Below, piece after piece: positions 45,542 to 53,416 of a stretch of 61,582 nt of DNA. Each line of letters begins with the position of its first letter. Within the stretch, counting starts at the first letter, position 1. Origin of the DNA: Lapidilactobacillus gannanensis (lineage in GTDB: Bacteria > Bacillota > Bacilli > Lactobacillales > Lactobacillaceae); NCBI RefSeq assembly GCF_003946675.1, contig NZ_RHOT01000012.1, positions 1 through 61,582 of the forward strand, read 5' to 3'. The position numbers were made by a program, and so were the translations under genes. Under the pieces are notes generated by a model. It was not told where the DNA came from, did no database searches, and saw only the letters and a list, made by a program, of their open reading frames with translations.

Positions 45542-45832
45542 TTAGTTTTCAGCAGCTACTGCTACGACAGAAACTTGTTTACGATCTTTACCAAGACGTT
45601 CGAACTTAACAACGCCGTCAGTTAAAGCGAATAAAGTATCATCGCCACCGCGACCAACGTTTGTACCTGGATGAACCTTAGTACCACGTTGCCGATAAAG
45701 AATTGAACCAGCTGTAACAGTTTGACCGTCAGCCCGTTTTGAGCCTAAACGACGACCAGCAGAGTTACGACCGTTAGCACTGGAACCGCCACCTTTATGG
45801 TGAGAGAAGAATTGTAAATTATGCATTTCCAT
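45542..45832 (-). CDS. rpmA: 50S ribosomal protein L27
   Basis: A 96-residue ribosomal protein at the peptidyl transferase centre. The N-terminus [14 protein letters not shown] carries the Firmicutes extension that the protease Prp removes after the FF, exposing the functional tail. The body [19 protein letters not shown] and [10 protein letters not shown] is typical. In most Firmicutes prp (ysxB) lies between rplU and rpmA; here only 23 bases separate them. GGAGGTG lies seven bases before ATG. Confidence 0.96.
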   Translation of the reverse strand: MEMHNLQFFSHHKGGGSSANGRNSAGRRLGSKRADGQTVTAGSILYRQRGTKVHPGTNVGRGGDDTLFALTDGVVKFERLGKDRKQVSVVAVAAEN

Positions 45833-45855
45833 TACGATGCACCTCCGTCTGTTAA

Positions 45856-46167
45856 TTAAGCGTTGATAGCGTCAATGACAACCTTAGTATATGGTTGACG
45901 ATGACCCTTCTTTTGATGTTGATGTTTCTTTGGTTTGTACTTGTAAGTAACAACTTTCTTTTCGCGACCTTGTTTTTCAACAGTACCAACAACACTAGCA
46001 CCGTCAACTACTGGAGCGCCGATTTTAGTTTCACCTTCGCCACCGATTAACAAGACCTCTTCAAAAGTTACTTGCTTGCCAGCTTCAACGTCGAGTTTTT
46101 CAACGAAGACAGCTTGACCTGCTTCAACCTTATATTGTTTACCACCAGTTTTAATAATTGCGTACAT
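45856..46167 (-). CDS. rplU: 50S ribosomal protein L21
   Basis: A 103-residue ribosomal protein with [17 protein letters not shown] at the start and the [18 protein letters not shown] basic C-terminus. I chose the ATG at 46167, six bases after GGAGGTG; a GTG three codons earlier overlaps that site. It has its own strong promoter (TTGCAA-17-TAGAAT) and a structured L21 leader. It is co-transcribed with rpmA and ends before a strong terminator. Confidence 0.96.
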   Translation of the reverse strand: MYAIIKTGGKQYKVEAGQAVFVEKLDVEAGKQVTFEEVLLIGGEGETKIGAPVVDGASVVGTVEKQGREKKVVTYKYKPKKHQHQKKGHRQPYTKVVIDAINA

Positions 46168-46176
46168 CCTGTGCAC

Positions 46177-46264
46177 CTCCTATTTCTTAGACTCGCCAAA
46201 AGAGGCAAGATTATCTTTTAAACCTCTGATTGTGCGGTTGCAGCTGTGGTGACACAATTACAAC
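46177..46264 (-). ncRNA. L21 leader (autoregulatory 5' UTR)
   Basis: The leader contains ACAGCTGCAACCGCAC, then GAGGTTTAAAAGATAATCTTGCCTC and CTTTTGGCGAGTCT before the ribosome binding site. These match the Firmicutes L21 leader motif (Rfam L21_leader) as I remember it. The likely ligand is L21. Confidence 0.65.
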
Positions 46265-46270
46265 TCATAC

Positions 46271-46299
46271 ATTCTACCAAAAATACCCGGGTGTTGCAA
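46271..46299 (-). promoter_or_regulatory. Promoter of rplU-rpmA
   Basis: Minus-strand TTGCAA (46294-46299), 17 bases, TAGAAT (46271-46276), a good sigma-A promoter just before the L21 leader. Confidence 0.65.
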
Positions 46300-46494
46300 T
46301 AGTTAGTTAGGAATTAAAAATGCAACTGTGTTTTGAATAATAACCTTGTATCGTGACCGAAGTCTCCGACTGAGTTTCGAGCAGTTGAGATGAAATATGA
46401 CAAAGAGAAATTTGCTTAAGTCGCTCCCTAGTTGAGTAACGTCCGGGGTCCCGCGATTGAACAATGCGAGATACAATTTTACTAGGACTTCCCC

Positions 46495-46620
46495 AATTAG
46501 GGGTTGGTGGGCTGGGCGATTAAGAGGGCGTGGAACATGGTGGGCGTTGGTTTGTAATTGGCTTAGATCAATGCCGGCCGCGTTCCACTACCAGCAAGCC
46601 CGTAATGGCGTCAGAACCAA
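46495..46620 (-). repeat. Structured intergenic repeat, copy 3
   Basis: Reverse complement of 46547-46590 equals copy 1 (6636-6679) at 41 of 44 positions. The plus strand 46502-46553 resembles the left end of copy 2 (GCTGGGCGATT, GGCGTGGAAC). Hairpin 2 and half of hairpin 1 are missing, so this is a shortened copy. The remaining ends pair as GTGGAAC (46530-46536) with GTTCCAC (46582-46588). It lies between rplU and the NDT-like gene. The sequence between 46300 and 46495 shows nothing else. Confidence 0.7.
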
Positions 46621-46689
46621 TTCTGTCTCAACAGCAATCCATTCTTTGAACTTTTTTGTGATAATCAACTTAGACATAACTCGAAAATA

Positions 46690-47010
46690 TTACAAACCTA
46701 AATCGTCTTTTTCTGCCGAATAATACCAAACTTTTTTATGATGCAGTTTAGCATAGGCAATCTCCTTCTTAGTACTCTCGCCGACATAGCCATTAACATC
46801 CACCATAAAAATGCCGACAGCTAAATCGATTTTTTTAAGATGCAACTGGCCAAACAACTGTGCCTCTGTGGCGGTGATTTCCCGGTTATCAATCAGGATT
46901 GGACTTAAAACAACTATTCCTAGTCTACTTAAATGCCACTCAAGCTGTCGAAATGTGTTCGCAAATTTTCTTGAGCCACAAAGTGTTACAACTTCAGAAT
47001 AATTCTCCAT
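46690..47010 (-). CDS. Nucleoside 2-deoxyribosyltransferase-like (SLOG-type) protein
   Basis: A 106-residue small Rossmann-like protein. It starts with a strand and VTLCGSRKFANTF glycine loop, has a central SPILIDNRE, and ends with VDVNGYVGESTKKEIAYAKLHHKKVWYY. That pattern (D-x(2)-G-Y-x-GEST...E-x-AYA) is like the NDT/DUF4406/SLOG nucleotide-binding group, in which the glutamate is catalytic or binds ribose. The exact substrate is unknown. I chose the ATG at 47010, seven bases after GGAGGT. It is isolated, flanked by a repeat copy and a terminator. Confidence 0.7.
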   Translation of the reverse strand: MENYSEVVTLCGSRKFANTFRQLEWHLSRLGIVVLSPILIDNREITATEAQLFGQLHLKKIDLAVGIFMVDVNGYVGESTKKEIAYAKLHHKKVWYYSAEKDDLGL

Positions 47011-47044
47011 GTTGCACACCTCCGTCAAATATTTTCTAAATAAA

Positions 47045-47073
47045 CAAAAAAGCCTACTATCTTAGGCTTTTTA
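47045..47073. terminator. Terminator between tRNA-Arg and NDT-like gene
   Basis: AAAAAGCCTA / TAGGCTTTTT hairpin, usable from either side. It ends the minus-strand tRNA transcript. Confidence 0.8.
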
Positions 47074-47102
47074 TCAGTATAATATAAACTGTAACTTATC
47101 AA

Positions 47103-47176
47103 TGACGCAGGTGAGACTCGAACCCACGACCTACGGTTTAGAAGACCGTTGCTCTATCCTGCTGAGCTACTGCGCC
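47103..47176 (-). tRNA. tRNA-Arg (anticodon UCU)
   Basis: A 74-nt cloverleaf: acceptor GGCGCAG/CTGCGTC with one G-T pair, D arm GCTC...GAGC, anticodon stem ACGGT/ACCGT with loop CTTCTAA (anticodon TCT, reads AGA), T arm GTGGG-TTCGAGT-CTCAC, and discriminator A. The 3' CCA is not encoded. Confidence 0.97.
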
Positions 47177-47189
47177 ATAACAATTAGTA

Positions 47190-47219
47190 ATTATAAGCAA
47201 CTGTTAACCTGGTTGTCAA
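47190..47219 (-). promoter_or_regulatory. Promoter of tRNA-Arg
   Basis: Minus-strand TTGACA (47214-47219), 18 bases with TGC before the -10, TATAAT (47190-47195), both perfect matches to consensus. It lies divergently within the pepX 5' region. Confidence 0.7.
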
Positions 47220-47238
47220 TCACACAAGGAGGAAAATT

Positions 47239-49641
47239 ATGAAATATAATCAATTTGCTGCAACAATTCCTAGTGCTAAAGACCAAATTCTCGAATTGCA
47301 AAAGATTCGGATCTATCCAACTGATTTGGCGCAGTATCCGTTTGCTGAATTGGTGGATCACGTCTTTCGACAGTTTTTTCCTGAATTTCGTTCACCAACA
47401 ACTCAAAATGAACACTTGGCCAATATCTTAGTTGCGCCTGATAAAAGCTTAGCAACAGCTTTATCTGAAGCAGCCAATCAAGTTGATCAGCTTCATTTCT
47501 ACAATGCAGCTTTACAATTATTAGGTTTCTTTGCCGGTGAAGATTTCGACTTACGGGCACCATTAACAACAATGATGGCACTAAATCTACCAATTGTTGC
47601 TGAAAAGCAGTTAGATTTCACTCAGTTCACGCTGGCCGTTTATCAACTAATGAATACCCGTAGTAAGAATGGCCTAACTTTCCTCGATAACTTGGCTAGT
47701 CGCGGTTACTACCAATTTAATTTAAATGCTGCCGAGCGCGAAAAGCCAGTAATTTTCAATGGTAAAGTTCAAGCTACTTATGATTTCAACAATGTGATTC
47801 GGGAAATCGTCTATGTTGAATCTGATTTAGATACTGATAATGATGGTCAACGTGATCTATTGGCTGCAACAATTATTCGACCCAAATTAAGCCAAGATTT
47901 TCTCAAAGTACCAGTACTTTATACCGCTAATCCTTACTTTTTAGGGACAACGGACACGGCAATGAATCCAGTTGACTTACCACTAACTAAGAAGCCAATT
48001 GGCAACGCGCGGAAAGATGGCGTTGCTTTTGATCAATTTGTTAGTTTTAAAACCGAACGTCCTACGGCTGAACAACTAGCTGATCCCTTCAGCCAAAATG
48101 AAAGTACCGTCCAAGCAACAACGGTCAGTTCAGTGGTACTTAACGATTTCTTCCTTGCCCGTGGTTTTGCATCTGTTTACGCCGCTGGTATTGGCAGTCG
48201 TGGTTCTGATGGGATCGGCACTTGTGGTTCTCCTGAAGAAACCGACTCAGTCACCGCTATTATCGAATGGCTACATGGGGATCGGCGTGCTTATACAGAT
48301 CATTCCCGCCAACAAGAAATCAAGGCCACTTGGTGCAACGGCCGAGTCGCAATGACGGGTAAGTCTTATTTAGGCACTTTAGCAATCGCTGCTGCAGCTA
48401 CTGGGGTTGCTGGTTTAGAGACAGTTATTTCTGAGGCGGCTATTTCTAGCTGGTATGATTATTATCGTGAACATGGCTTAGTTGTTGCTCCAGAAACTTT
48501 CCAAGGCGAAGATGCCGATGTTTTAACCAATGAATGCTTCAGTCGTCAAAAGGATGCTGGTAGCTACGCTCAAGTTCATGATTTCTATCAGAAAAAACTC
48601 GCTCAAATGAAACAGGCTCAAGATCGTGTCACTGGTAGTTATAATCACTTCTGGGATGTCAGAAATTATCGAAATGATCTTGATCAAGTGAACTGTCCCA
48701 TCGTCAGTGTTCATGGTTTGAATGACTGGAACGTTAAGCCAAAGAATGTCTACAAACTAAATCAAGCCCTGCATCAACTTGGGAAAACTCATAAAGTTAT
48801 TTTGCACCAAGGACAACATATCTACATCAACAACTTCCCTAGCTTAGATTTCTATGATTTGATCAATCTTTGGCTGACCAATAAGTTGCTGGGCATCAAT
48901 AATCACGCTGAAGAAATTTTCCCTGATTATTTGATTCAAAGTAACGTGGATCAATACAACTGGACAACACCAGCCACTTGGCCTAATGGGCATGAACAAA
49001 CTCAGGCTTTAACAGATAAGTTTGCGACAACAACTAATCAAACCAGCTTTACTGATAATGGCACCGCTGCATTTAAACAAAGTGGTTTAGGCGATCTCGC
49101 CTGGGAACAAGCTTTTATAAATCAGGATTCGCGCTTTACTAACAATCAAATCGTTCTCAAAACGGCCGTCCTTAAGCAAGCACAATTATTAAGTGGCCGT
49201 CCCGTCGTCCACCTTCGCTTAAAAAACAATGCTGACTATGGTTTAGTCAGTGCAATGCTAGTTGATTATGGCATTAGCCATCGTTTAACAACTCGGCCAC
49301 AAACAGTGGCTTTCGAAGCGCGGCAATTTGGCAAACAGGCGCCGCTAGAAACGACGCTGGAATTTGCAATTAATCCAATCACCACGCCGGCAAAATTGAT
49401 TTGTAAGGGGCACTTAAACTTACAAAATCCTCACCATAATTATCAAAATGAGGCCTGGTCAGCCAACGAATTTCAAGATATTGATTTAAAATTACAACCC
49501 ACATATTTCCACTTGGCACCAGGTCATCAATTAGGCTTGATCATTTATGCAACCGACATGAGCATGACTCTGCGGGGACAAAATGAGTTACAATATACCG
49601 TCGACTTAGCAAATTCATCGTTAAGTTTGTACCAGAAGTAA
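47239..49641 (+). CDS. pepX: X-prolyl dipeptidyl aminopeptidase PepX
   Basis: An 800-residue S15-family serine peptidase that removes X-Pro dipeptides, central to milk and plant peptide use in lactic acid bacteria. The triad is visible as Ser376 (GKSYLGT), Asp496 (HGLNDWNVKP) and His527 (HQGQHIY). The N-terminal domain (about 1-150) for dimerisation and the C-terminal beta domain (from about 570) are full length. It is cytoplasmic, with no signal peptide. AAGGAGG lies well placed before ATG. The gene is monocistronic, with a long hairpin terminator after it. Confidence 0.96.
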   Translation: MKYNQFAATIPSAKDQILELQKIRIYPTDLAQYPFAELVDHVFRQFFPEFRSPTTQNEHLANILVAPDKSLATALSEAANQVDQLHFYNAALQLLGFFAGEDFDLRAPLTTMMALNLPIVAEKQLDFTQFTLAVYQLMNTRSKNGLTFLDNLASRGYYQFNLNAAEREKPVIFNGKVQATYDFNNVIREIVYVESDLDTDNDGQRDLLAATIIRPKLSQDFLKVPVLYTANPYFLGTTDTAMNPVDLPLTKKPIGNARKDGVAFDQFVSFKTERPTAEQLADPFSQNESTVQATTVSSVVLNDFFLARGFASVYAAGIGSRGSDGIGTCGSPEETDSVTAIIEWLHGDRRAYTDHSRQQEIKATWCNGRVAMTGKSYLGTLAIAAAATGVAGLETVISEAAISSWYDYYREHGLVVAPETFQGEDADVLTNECFSRQKDAGSYAQVHDFYQKKLAQMKQAQDRVTGSYNHFWDVRNYRNDLDQVNCPIVSVHGLNDWNVKPKNVYKLNQALHQLGKTHKVILHQGQHIYINNFPSLDFYDLINLWLTNKLLGINNHAEEIFPDYLIQSNVDQYNWTTPATWPNGHEQTQALTDKFATTTNQTSFTDNGTAAFKQSGLGDLAWEQAFINQDSRFTNNQIVLKTAVLKQAQLLSGRPVVHLRLKNNADYGLVSAMLVDYGISHRLTTRPQTVAFEARQFGKQAPLETTLEFAINPITTPAKLICKGHLNLQNPHHNYQNEAWSANEFQDIDLKLQPTYFHLAPGHQLGLIIYATDMSMTLRGQNELQYTVDLANSSLSLYQK

Positions 49642-49747
49642 AACTTCTAAGGCGCTGACGTCTTAATTCAATGTTGGGCTGACAATGTGCCTTCTGAAGT
49701 TGCATTCGCCCACCACACCATTAGCAATACTTGAATAATAGTATTAA

Positions 49748-49802
49748 AATAGTCTGCTTAGCATTTTCCGGTTTTATCCAGAAAAATGTTAAGCAGACTA
49801 TT
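49748..49802. terminator. Bidirectional terminator between pepX and glnA
   Basis: Long stem AATAGTCTGCTTA..CATTTT with AAAATG..TAAGCAGACTATT and AT-rich flanks. It lies between the convergent pepX and glnA. Confidence 0.7.
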
Positions 49803-49910
49803 AATTTACAATAAACTGATTGTTCACATAGCAATGCGCAGCAATCACTCAGCCAATATAAATTCAAGTGATTAGCGTCAATCAGCAAATCTAGCAGAAA
49901 AATCGAACAA

Positions 49911-51251
49911 TTAATACAACATCATATATTGCTTACGCTCCCAACCAGAAACTGTTTGACGGTATGCAGACCATTCTTGACGCTTTGATTCCATAAAGCT
50001 TTGATATAAATGAGGTCCTAAAGCAGCCTTAACGACCTCATCAGCTTCCAACGCTTTCAAAGCATTGTGTAAAGTTGATGGTAAATCTTCAATTTGTGCC
50101 GCACGGCGCTGTTCAGGTGTCAAATCATAAATATTACAGTTGACTGGCGCTACTGGGGTTGCTTTTGCAGCCAACCCTGCTAGACCGGCTCCTAAAATAG
50201 AAGCAATTGCTAAATATGGATTAGCGCTGGGATCAACACTACGTAATTCTAAACGGGTTGCTAAACCGCGGGCTTGCGGCACCCGAATCAGTGGTGAACG
50301 ATTATGACCAGACCAAGCAATATAGACTGGTGCTTCAAATCCTGGTACTAACCGCTTATACGAATTCACAATTGGATTATTGATTGCGGTTAAAGCGCGG
50401 GCATGATCCATAATACCAGCTAAGAAATGTTCAGCCGTACTTGATAACTGCTCATTACCATTGGCATCATAAAAAGCATTACCAGCTGCATTGCTTAGTG
50501 ACATATTAATATGCATCCCCGAACCAGCAATATTTGCCAGTGGTTTGGGCATAAAAGTAGCATGAAGATCGTACTTTCGGGCAATTGTTTTAACAACTAA
50601 TTTGAAAGTTTGAATATTATCGGCAGCTTCCAAAGCATCAGCGTATTTAAAATCAATCTCATGCTGACCAGCGCCAACCTCATGATGACTGGCCTCAACT
50701 TCAAAACCAAGCTTCTCCAACTCTAAAACAATATCACGCCGACAATTCTCACCTAAATCAACTGGTGCAAAATCAAAATAGCCACCATCATCATTTAAAT
50801 CAAGGGTCGGTTGTTTATTTTCATCCAGTTTAAATAAGAAAAATTCTGGCTCTGGCCCAATATTAAAACGACTAAAGCCAGCCGCTTGCATTTCGCGCAT
50901 CATCCGCCGAAGATTATTACGAGGATCGCCAATAAAGGGCTCACCATCAGGCGTGTGAATATCGCAAATTAGCCGAGCAACCTTGCCATGTTCAGCTTCC
51001 CAAGGAAAAATCAAAAACGTGGATAGGTCCGGAATCAACAGCATATCACTTTCTTCAATCCGCACAAAACCATCAATTGAGGAACCGTCAAACATCACTT
51101 TGTTGGCCAGTACCTTATCAATTTGACTAATTGGCACTTCCACATTTTTAATGATGCCATTAATATCTGTGAACATTAAACGCAAAAATTGAACGTTTTC
51201 TTCAGCAGTAATTTGCTTGATCTCTGCTGCAGTCAAATTCTTTTTTACCAT
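49911..51251 (-). CDS. glnA: Glutamine synthetase, type I
   Basis: A 446-residue class I-alpha glutamine synthetase, ATP-dependent conversion of glutamate and ammonia to glutamine. Motifs are [10 protein letters not shown] near residue 53, the EPEFFLF active-site strand near 130, GAGQHEIDF near 200 and [13 protein letters not shown] near 300. The I-alpha form lacks the adenylylation loop and is feedback-inhibited through GlnR in other Firmicutes. The gene stands alone: glnR, normally just upstream, is absent between miaA and glnA. Confidence 0.96.
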   Translation of the reverse strand: MVKKNLTAAEIKQITAEENVQFLRLMFTDINGIIKNVEVPISQIDKVLANKVMFDGSSIDGFVRIEESDMLLIPDLSTFLIFPWEAEHGKVARLICDIHTPDGEPFIGDPRNNLRRMMREMQAAGFSRFNIGPEPEFFLFKLDENKQPTLDLNDDGGYFDFAPVDLGENCRRDIVLELEKLGFEVEASHHEVGAGQHEIDFKYADALEAADNIQTFKLVVKTIARKYDLHATFMPKPLANIAGSGMHINMSLSNAAGNAFYDANGNEQLSSTAEHFLAGIMDHARALTAINNPIVNSYKRLVPGFEAPVYIAWSGHNRSPLIRVPQARGLATRLELRSVDPSANPYLAIASILGAGLAGLAAKATPVAPVNCNIYDLTPEQRRAAQIEDLPSTLHNALKALEADEVVKAALGPHLYQSFMESKRQEWSAYRQTVSGWERKQYMMLY

Positions 51252-51322
51252 GTTGTCCCTCTTTTTCTGTGGGCCGCGCGACCTACTAACAGATTTATCA
51301 ATCGGTCAATTAAGCTATACCA

Positions 51323-51356
51323 ATTTTAAAAAATAACTAGTGAAGTTGTGTCAACT
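51323..51356 (-). promoter_or_regulatory. Putative glnA promoter with palindrome over the -35
   Basis: Minus-strand TTGACA (51349-51354) lies within the perfect palindrome AGTTG-TGT-CAACT (51344-51356). The -10 is AT-rich and ambiguous (TTTAAA at 18 bases or TAAAAT at 20). No standard GlnR box (TGTNAN7TNACA) is seen. Confidence 0.4.
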
Positions 51357-51396
51357 CACGAATTTTTATTGATTTTTTTAACAAAAATAATCATAC

Positions 51397-51424
51397 CAAT
51401 TGTTGTAGTCACATGCAACAATTA
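51397..51424. repeat. Inverted repeat between miaA and glnA
   Basis: AATTGTTG / CAACAATT with a 10-base loop. It is not followed by an immediate T-run. It may be a weak terminator of miaA or an operator. Confidence 0.4.
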
Positions 51425-51437
51425 TGATGAATTTAAT

Positions 51438-52385
51438 CTATTTTTTTAACCAAGTCGCCAGATCAGTCGTCATTCGACGCAACTCTGATTCCGGTTGCGT
51501 TAGAATGTCATACCAGCGCGTAGGTAATTGGTGCCGGAAATAGGTTAATTGCCGTTTAGCATAATGCCGTGAATCCACCTGAATTTGCTGAGTAACTTCG
51601 CTCAAAGTTCGGTCGCCAGCAAAATAAGGATAAAATTCGCGGTAACCAATACCTTTGGCAGCCTGATCCGAGGCTGGTACTTGTTCACTAAGCCATTTTG
51701 CTTCAGCAGGCAACCCCGCGGTCATCATTTGCAAGACCCGCTGATTAATTCGTTGATACAATAAGGGACGCGGACAGTTAAGTCCCAAAATAAAAGCATC
51801 ATATTGTGGTTCAGCTTGAGCCTGTTGTGAGAATAATTGGCCACTTTCGTCGATAACCGTTAAGGCGCGCATAATTCGTCGTGGATTGTTTAATGGGATT
51901 TTGGCTGCCGCCACGGGATCTTGCCTTGCCAAATCCTGCCATAAGGCTGCCGCGCCTACTTGATCCAGCTTAGTTTGCCATTTTTCCCGCAAAACCAGTT
52001 GGCGGTCTTGACTAGAATCATTTTCGGCAACATCACCACCACCTAAGGCCAGATTTTCTAACAATCCCCGCAAATAAAATCCGGTCCCACCGGCAATGAT
52101 TGGCAAGTGACCTCGAGCCGTAATCTCAGTAATCAATTGTTGCGCCGCCTGCTGGAATTGGTAAGCGGAGTAACTTTGATCAACATTACGAATATCAATT
52201 AAATAGTGTGGCACTAACTGGCGCGTGGTTTGATCAACTTTAGCTGTACCAATATCTAGCTGGCGATAAATTTGTAAAGCATCGCCAGAAATGATTTCAC
52301 CATGATATTTTTGTGCGAGTTGAACACTTAGGTCGCTTTTACCAACCGCAGTTGGTCCAACAATCGCCAGAACTTTAGGTTTCAT
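51438..52385 (-). CDS. miaA: tRNA dimethylallyltransferase MiaA
   Basis: A 315-residue enzyme adding the isopentenyl group to A37 of UNN-decoding tRNAs. P-loop GPTAVGKSDLS is near residue 10, SGDALQIYRQLDIGTAK near 33, GGTGFYLRGL near 97, and the C-terminal KGIGYREFYPY and RHYAKRQLTYFR stretches. I chose the ATG at 52385, because AGGAG lies six bases before it; the upstream in-frame ATG adds 16 residues not seen in the family. It is divergent from the DUF3042 gene. Confidence 0.95.
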   Translation of the reverse strand: MKPKVLAIVGPTAVGKSDLSVQLAQKYHGEIISGDALQIYRQLDIGTAKVDQTTRQLVPHYLIDIRNVDQSYSAYQFQQAAQQLITEITARGHLPIIAGGTGFYLRGLLENLALGGGDVAENDSSQDRQLVLREKWQTKLDQVGAAALWQDLARQDPVAAAKIPLNNPRRIMRALTVIDESGQLFSQQAQAEPQYDAFILGLNCPRPLLYQRINQRVLQMMTAGLPAEAKWLSEQVPASDQAAKGIGYREFYPYFAGDRTLSEVTQQIQVDSRHYAKRQLTYFRHQLPTRWYDILTQPESELRRMTTDLATWLKK

Positions 52386-52428
52386 GACAAACTCCTTTTG
52401 AATGATGAAATATTCGGGATTTTTCCAG

Positions 52429-52475
52429 AACAAATAAGTACTTTGACTTGTTCTTCCCTAATAAATAAGTAATAA
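52429..52475 (+). promoter_or_regulatory. Promoter region of the DUF3042 gene
   Basis: TTGACT followed at 17 bases by TAAGTA, or TTGTTC with TAATAAT. An inverted repeat GAACAA/TTGTTC flanks the first -35. Assignment is tentative. Confidence 0.35.
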
Positions 52476-52515
52476 TAGAGGGATAGAAAGCTGAATAGCA
52501 AGGAGGGTTTTCATT

Positions 52516-52695
52516 ATGACAAAACATTTCATTAAGGGCTTCATTTTAGGCAGCTTAACCGCACTAGGTGCAATCGCTGGTTCCGTTTTTGCCTTCAAAA
52601 AGACAGTCATTGAACCACAAGAAGAATACGACAATAAGATTGAAGAAAATCGGCGTCGTGCTAACCGCAAAAGTCACGCTGCCCATCAAGGTTAA
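52516..52695 (+). CDS. DUF3042 family small membrane protein
   Basis: A 59-residue protein: a Lys-His start, one membrane helix (about residues 8-26, GFILGSLTALGAIAGSVFAF), then FKKTVIEPQEEY and a charged helix ending in NRRRANRKSH. This matches the DUF3042 family of lactobacilli and streptococci, whose function is unknown. AAGGAGGG is correctly spaced before ATG. It is monocistronic, divergent from miaA, and ends before a clear terminator. Confidence 0.85.
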   Translation: MTKHFIKGFILGSLTALGAIAGSVFAFKKTVIEPQEEYDNKIEENRRRANRKSHAAHQG

Positions 52696-52717
52696 ATCAT
52701 TACTAATTTGCTAAAAA

Positions 52718-52758
52718 AGAAAGAGGTCGTTGACAAAAGTCAGCCACCTCTTTTTTTA
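52718..52758 (+). terminator. Terminator of the DUF3042 gene
   Basis: AAGAGGTCGTTGAC-AAAA-GTCAGCCACCTCTT stem followed by seven T. Confidence 0.85.
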
Positions 52759-52763
52759 GTTGT

Positions 52764-52957
52764 GAAAGTCGGTGTTTTTTTGGCATAGCTTAACTTTAAT
52801 TATTCACTTGAGCTGGTGCAACTAGATCGAGTGAATAATTAAGTTAGGCCTAGCCATTTACCGACTTGAACACGATTTGAGTAAGTTGTGAGCGGCAACC
52901 GCCGATCATGCTAATGATGAAATTGTGTCTAGTCATTTACCACTGCGAACACAATTA
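52764..52957. repeat. Composite inverted/direct repeat element
   Basis: An imperfect inverted repeat: AAGTCGGT...GGCATAG...AACTTTAATTATTCACTTGAG on the left pairs with CGAGTGAATAATTAAGTT...CTAGCC...ACCGACTT on the right (to 52875). The right module TAGCCATTTACCGACTTGAACACGATT (52851-52877) recurs as a direct copy at 52930-52956 with few changes. No open frame covers it. Confidence 0.55.
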
Positions 52958-52989
52958 ACAAAACATCTTGTCTTCAATTAATCCGCAAA

Positions 52990-53406
52990 TTAATACTTCT
53001 TTTCAACTTTTTTCTTCTTACCTTCCCAGCTGCTATAACCATCTTTTAACCATTTAACATCGGTAAAACCGGCCTTTTTTAAGTGAATCGCAATCCGAAT
53101 TGAAATGTTCTGGCCAGTTTCATACAGATAAACTGGTAAGTCTTTTCGTAGTTCATTTTGCCAACTCTTGTACTGGGTATAAGGCATGTTCCGCGCGCCT
53201 AAGATATGACCGGCATTGAAGTCTTTCTTATCGCGTAAATCGATTAACTGCGCTTTCCGCATGGTTTGTTCAAAGGTCTCATTATCAATGGCACCGCCAA
53301 GCATCCGGCCTCGTAATTTGTAATAGCCCCAGTTACCAACCATATATAACAGAATCGCAATTAAAATAATATTAATAATATTCCAACCACTGATTGCTAA
53401 CAACAT
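52990..53406 (-). CDS. Membrane-anchored rhodanese-like protein lacking catalytic Cys
   Basis: A 138-residue protein with an N-terminal membrane helix (about residues 5-25) and a rhodanese fold: IDLRDKKDFNAGHILGARNMPY, then VYLYETGQ in place of the usual VYxYCxxG loop, and a C-terminal LKDGYSSW. The catalytic Cys position is Glu96, so sulfurtransferase activity is not expected; it is more likely a scaffold or binding module. It lies 10 bases after glk, as commonly in lactobacilli. I chose the ATG at 53406; a GTG three codons upstream overlaps the ribosome binding site. Confidence 0.85.
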   Translation of the reverse strand: MLLAISGWNIINIILIAILLYMVGNWGYYKLRGRMLGGAIDNETFEQTMRKAQLIDLRDKKDFNAGHILGARNMPYTQYKSWQNELRKDLPVYLYETGQNISIRIAIHLKKAGFTDVKWLKDGYSSWEGKKKKVEKKY

Positions 53407-53416
53407 GATGTTCACC

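Noticed and set aside
46457..46723. Plus-strand 88-codon open frame
   Set aside because: It covers repeat copy 3 and shares peptides with frames over copy 1. No ribosome binding site, and it runs into the opposite-strand NDT-like gene.
52429..52455. LexA box at GAACAA...TTGTTC upstream of the DUF3042 gene
   Set aside because: The half-sites are too far apart for the Firmicutes LexA spacing of four bases.
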